From Ruminococcus sp. FMBCY1 (GTDB lineage: Bacteria > Bacillota > Clostridia > Oscillospirales > Acutalibacteraceae): a stretch of 64,000 nt of DNA. Shown here piece by piece: positions 61,658 to 64,000 of this stretch. The position numbers were made by a program, and so were the translations under genes. The notes under the pieces are model-generated. The model saw only the letters and a program-made list of their open reading frames with translations, did not search any database and had not been told where the DNA came from. The stretch covers positions 62,001 through 126,000 of the forward strand of contig NZ_CP074197.1 in assembly GCF_023921805.1 (NCBI RefSeq). The letters run 5' to 3'. The number at the start of each line of letters is the position of its first letter. Position 1 is the stretch's first letter.

Positions 61658-61689
61658 AATATAATAATTGTCAAAATTTTGTCAATATT

Positions 61690-61731
61690 AAAAGGTTATT
61701 CGATTATTGTACGAATCGAATGACCTTTTTT
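61690..61731 (+). terminator. Terminator of eno
   Basis: Stem AAAGGTTATTCGATT / AATCGAATGACCTTT followed by TTTTTG. Confidence 0.88.
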
Positions 61732-61933
61732 GTCTTTATTTTGTTATTTGGGACTTTATTTGAAAAAATGCATAAAAATCTGAGCTGATATGTAGCAAGT
61801 TGCACAATAAAAGCGTTTAAAATTCTACATCGTGAATCCTCATATTTAAAATATAATTCTTTAAAAGATATAAAATCGCTTGGAAATTATGTTAAAATTA
61901 TATAAAAGAAAATATAATTATTTATTATGTTCA

Positions 61934-62041
61934 ATACTGTTCGTATATTAAACAGTATGATTTCGGTCAATACTAAAACTGAATATTTTGTTTCTGATGG
62001 CGGCTTGGTAAGCAGACAAGAATTCTGAAAGGTATTGCCGC
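61934..62041 (+). other. Structured leader of the pullulanase gene
   Basis: The 330-bp gap between the eno terminator and the pullulanase start contains a perfect 8-bp inverted repeat ATACTGTT/AACAGTAT (61934-61958), then a GCGGC/GCCGC hairpin (62000-62041) closing a 32-nt loop shortly before the ribosome-binding site. No known riboswitch class was matched. Confidence 0.4.
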
Positions 62042-62061
62042 AGAGTCAGGAGGCATTTTTA

Positions 62062-64000
62062 TTGTTATTAAAAAGATTAATTACAGGAGTATTAACGGCA
62101 ATGATTATGGCAGGCATGTGCGCATCGGCAATCAGTGCGGCGGAAGAAAAGAAAGTTGAAAACAAAAAGGTTAATTATCAGACTTATGCAGCCGAACTTG
62201 ATAAAACAGCTTATTCGGGCAGTGACCTCGGTGCGGTTTGGTCTGAAGATTCAACTACTTTTAAAGTTTGGGCGCCTAAGGCTGCTACGGTAAAGTTAAA
62301 TCTTTACGAGCACGGCAGTGACGAAGAGGGCGACGGCGGTTCTATTGCCACAAAAACAATGGAGCTTGACAAAAAAACAGGCGTATGGAGCATAAAAGTA
62401 AGCGGTAATCTTGCGGGAAAGTATTATACTTACAGCGTTAAAAACGGCGATACGGTTACCGAAACAGGAGATGTTTATGCAAAAGCCTGCGGTGTAAACG
62501 GCAAGCGCAGTATGGTAGTAAACCTTAACAGTACAAATCCGGATGGTTGGGAAAACGATGTTCATGTAACTGTTTCAAATCCTACCGAGGCATCTGTATG
62601 GGAAGTTTCCGTTGCCGATTTTTCATCTTCGGAATCAAGCGGCGTATCTAAATCAAACAGAGGTAAATTCCTTGCTTTTACAGAGGAAGGTACAACTGTA
62701 AACGGTATTCAGGGCGGTACACCGACATGCATTGATTACCTAAAAAGACTCGGTGTTAAGTATGTTCAGATTATGCCTTTCTGCGATTTTGGCTCTGTTG
62801 ACGAATCAAAAGACATTATGTCGCAATACAATTGGGGCTATGACCCTGTAAACTATAACTGTCCCGAGGGTTCGTATTCTACAAATCCTTATGACGGTAA
62901 TGTTCGTATCAAAGAATGTAAGCAGATGATACAGGCACTTCATAATGCAGGTATCGGCGTAATTATGGATGTTGTTTACAATCATACTTATTCAACGGAT
63001 TCCGTATTCCAAAATACAGTTCCTAACTATTATTACAGAATGAACGAGGACGGTACATTCTCAAACGGTTCGGGCTGCGGCAACGATACTGCATCCGAAC
63101 ACAAGATGTTCCGCAAGTATATGATTGATTCTGTTACTTATTGGGCAAAGGAATATCATATTGACGGTTTCCGTTTTGACCTTATGGGTCTTCACGATGT
63201 TGAAACACTTAATCAGGTAAGAGATGCGCTTGACAAACTCTATGACAACGACATCGGCAAAAAGATTATTATGTACGGTGAGGCTTGGAATATGCCGACT
63301 GCTTGCAATGAAGGCACGGTAATGGCTAATCAGGGTAACCTCAAGCAGCTTAACGACCGTATAGGTGCTTTTGACGATACTATCCGTGATGCAATCAAGG
63401 GCAGTACGGGCGGTACAGACGGCGCTTTCGTACAGGAGGCAAGCAAAAAATCTAACCTTAAGATTGGCATATCGGGTCAGTCCGACCGTACTTCGGGTTG
63501 GGCAAATGTTCCGTCACAGTGTGTAACATATGCGTCTTGTCATGATAACCTTTGTCTTTATGATAAACTTGTTGATTCGGTTTACGGCAGAGATTCCGAA
63601 TACAGAAAGCGTTATGAAGATTTGGTGGCAATGAATAAACTTTCAGCCGCTATTGTAATGACATCTCAAGGTATTCCGTTTATGCTTGCCGGTGAGGAAT
63701 TTGCAAGAAGCAAAGACGGTGACGAAAATTCCTATGCTTCAAGCCGTGAAAAAAATATGCTTGATTGGAACAATATCAATGAATACAGCGATATTGTTGA
63801 GTATTACAGAGGTTTAATGCAAATCAGAGAAGAATTTGCGGCATTTAAAGATTGCACGACACAGAGTGCAAATGCAATTGATTATTTAAACGACTTGCCA
63901 AAAACAGTTGTAGGTTACAAACTTAACAATACAGAGCAGGGCAAATGGAATCAAGTTTGCGTTCTCTTTAACGGCGGTGATGAGTCACAGAATGTTAAAG
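62062..64000 (+). CDS. Secreted type I pullulanase (GH13), C-terminus outside the window
   Basis: The first 646 residues of a starch-debranching enzyme. The likely start is the TTG at 62062, eight bases after AGGAGG. A signal peptide (LLKRLITGVLTAMIMAGMC, cleavage near ISA-AEE) sends it out of the cell. A CBM48-like N-terminal domain (FKVWAPKAATVKLNLYEHG) is followed by the GH13 catalytic domain with the pullulanase-specific YNWGYDP (256-262). Catalytic residues are intact: nucleophile Asp373 in GFRFDLMG, acid/base Glu407 in YGEAWN, and Asp495 in SCHDN. It should cut alpha-1,6 bonds of pullulan/amylopectin. Whether a dockerin follows cannot be seen; the broken dockerin gene at 36 kb shows the module exists in the genome. 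Confidence 0.93.
   Translation, partial: MLLKRLITGVLTAMIMAGMCASAISAAEEKKVENKKVNYQTYAAELDKTAYSGSDLGAVWSEDSTTFKVWAPKAATVKLNLYEHGSDEEGDGGSIATKTMELDKKTGVWSIKVSGNLAGKYYTYSVKNGDTVTETGDVYAKACGVNGKRSMVVNLNSTNPDGWENDVHVTVSNPTEASVWEVSVADFSSSESSGVSKSNRGKFLAFTEEGTTVNGIQGGTPTCIDYLKRLGVKYVQIMPFCDFGSVDESKDIMSQYNWGYDPVNYNCPEGSYSTNPYDGNVRIKECKQMIQALHNAGIGVIMDVVYNHTYSTDSVFQNTVPNYYYRMNEDGTFSNGSGCGNDTASEHKMFRKYMIDSVTYWAKEYHIDGFRFDLMGLHDVETLNQVRDALDKLYDNDIGKKIIMYGEAWNMPTACNEGTVMANQGNLKQLNDRIGAFDDTIRDAIKGSTGGTDGAFVQEASKKSNLKIGISGQSDRTSGWANVPSQCVTYASCHDNLCLYDKLVDSVYGRDSEYRKRYEDLVAMNKLSAAIVMTSQGIPFMLAGEEFARSKDGDENSYASSREKNMLDWNNINEYSDIVEYYRGLMQIREEFAAFKDCTTQSANAIDYLNDLPKTVVGYKLNNTEQGKWNQVCVLFNGGDESQNVK

Noticed and set aside
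62000..62053. c-di-GMP riboswitch before the pullulanase
   Set aside because: Only loose resemblance (GAAAGG, GCCGCAGAG). The conserved order and spacing of the class I aptamer are not present.

Overview
The window is a low-GC chromosomal segment of a Gram-positive anaerobe of the class Clostridia. Several features together suggest an Oscillospiraceae/Ruminococcaceae member, perhaps close to Ruminococcus: a DAP-pathway lysine operon, hcp, ECF vitamin transporter S components under riboswitches, a T-box on thrS, SpoIID-like and LysM proteins, a dockerin-bearing gene remnant and a secreted type I pullulanase. That taxonomic placement is inference. No rRNA, CRISPR array, transposase or integrase gene was found.

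Layout. 1-1.4 kb: folT (partial, THF riboswitch) and ribU (FMN riboswitch). 1.4-8.5 kb: a small lipoprotein, then a minus-strand operon yfhO, pepV-type peptidase, membrane protein, glycosyltransferase 2, alkD-type repair protein. 8.5-14.5 kb: yfbR-type nucleotidase, an LCP protein, a large membrane protein and a PASTA/YARHG pseudokinase. 15-18.4 kb: TIGR04086-like, yajC, tgt, queA. 18.4-24.1 kb: asd-dapA-dapB and a polar amino acid ABC transporter. 24.2-36 kb: phosphopantetheinyl transferase, a conserved small protein, hcp, hemW, prfC plus an Orn/Lys/Arg decarboxylase, murT-gatD and a MutS-family protein. 36.2-39 kb: a broken dockerin/PPC gene, a tRNA cluster (Cys, Val, Gly) and an ndpA-type gene.

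39.18-48.86 kb is the most striking region. A tRNA-Arg(CCT) gene is cut in its anticodon loop. Its 3' half lies at 39142-39186 and its 5' half at 48855-48894. Both sit on the minus strand in the order of one gene, and both carry the 8-bp sequence CTTAGGAG. Removing the 9,676 bp between the two copies rebuilds a tRNA with a perfect acceptor stem. The inserted segment carries a complete Leloir galactose operon (LacI-type regulator, GPH sugar transporter, galK, galE, galT, galM), fragments of nfeD, qmcA and a type III restriction gene, and a second, intact tRNA-Arg(CCT). The old tRNA promoter now reads into that intact copy.

48.9-64 kb: a split lipoprotein, a possible SOS-controlled two-gene unit with a sigma region 4 protein, a SpoIID-like protein, a membrane protein, T-box-thrS, rpmE, yigZ, dnaG-rpoD-metallopeptidase, a LysM protein, eno and the 5' two-thirds of a secreted pullulanase. 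Six copies of an intergenic repeat family with inverted ends (about 100-500 bp, internally deleted to different extents) are scattered through the window near 3' ends of genes.

Other oddities are a GatD homologue without its catalytic Cys and His, and a Ser/Thr kinase homologue without the key Lys, Asp and Asp residues.
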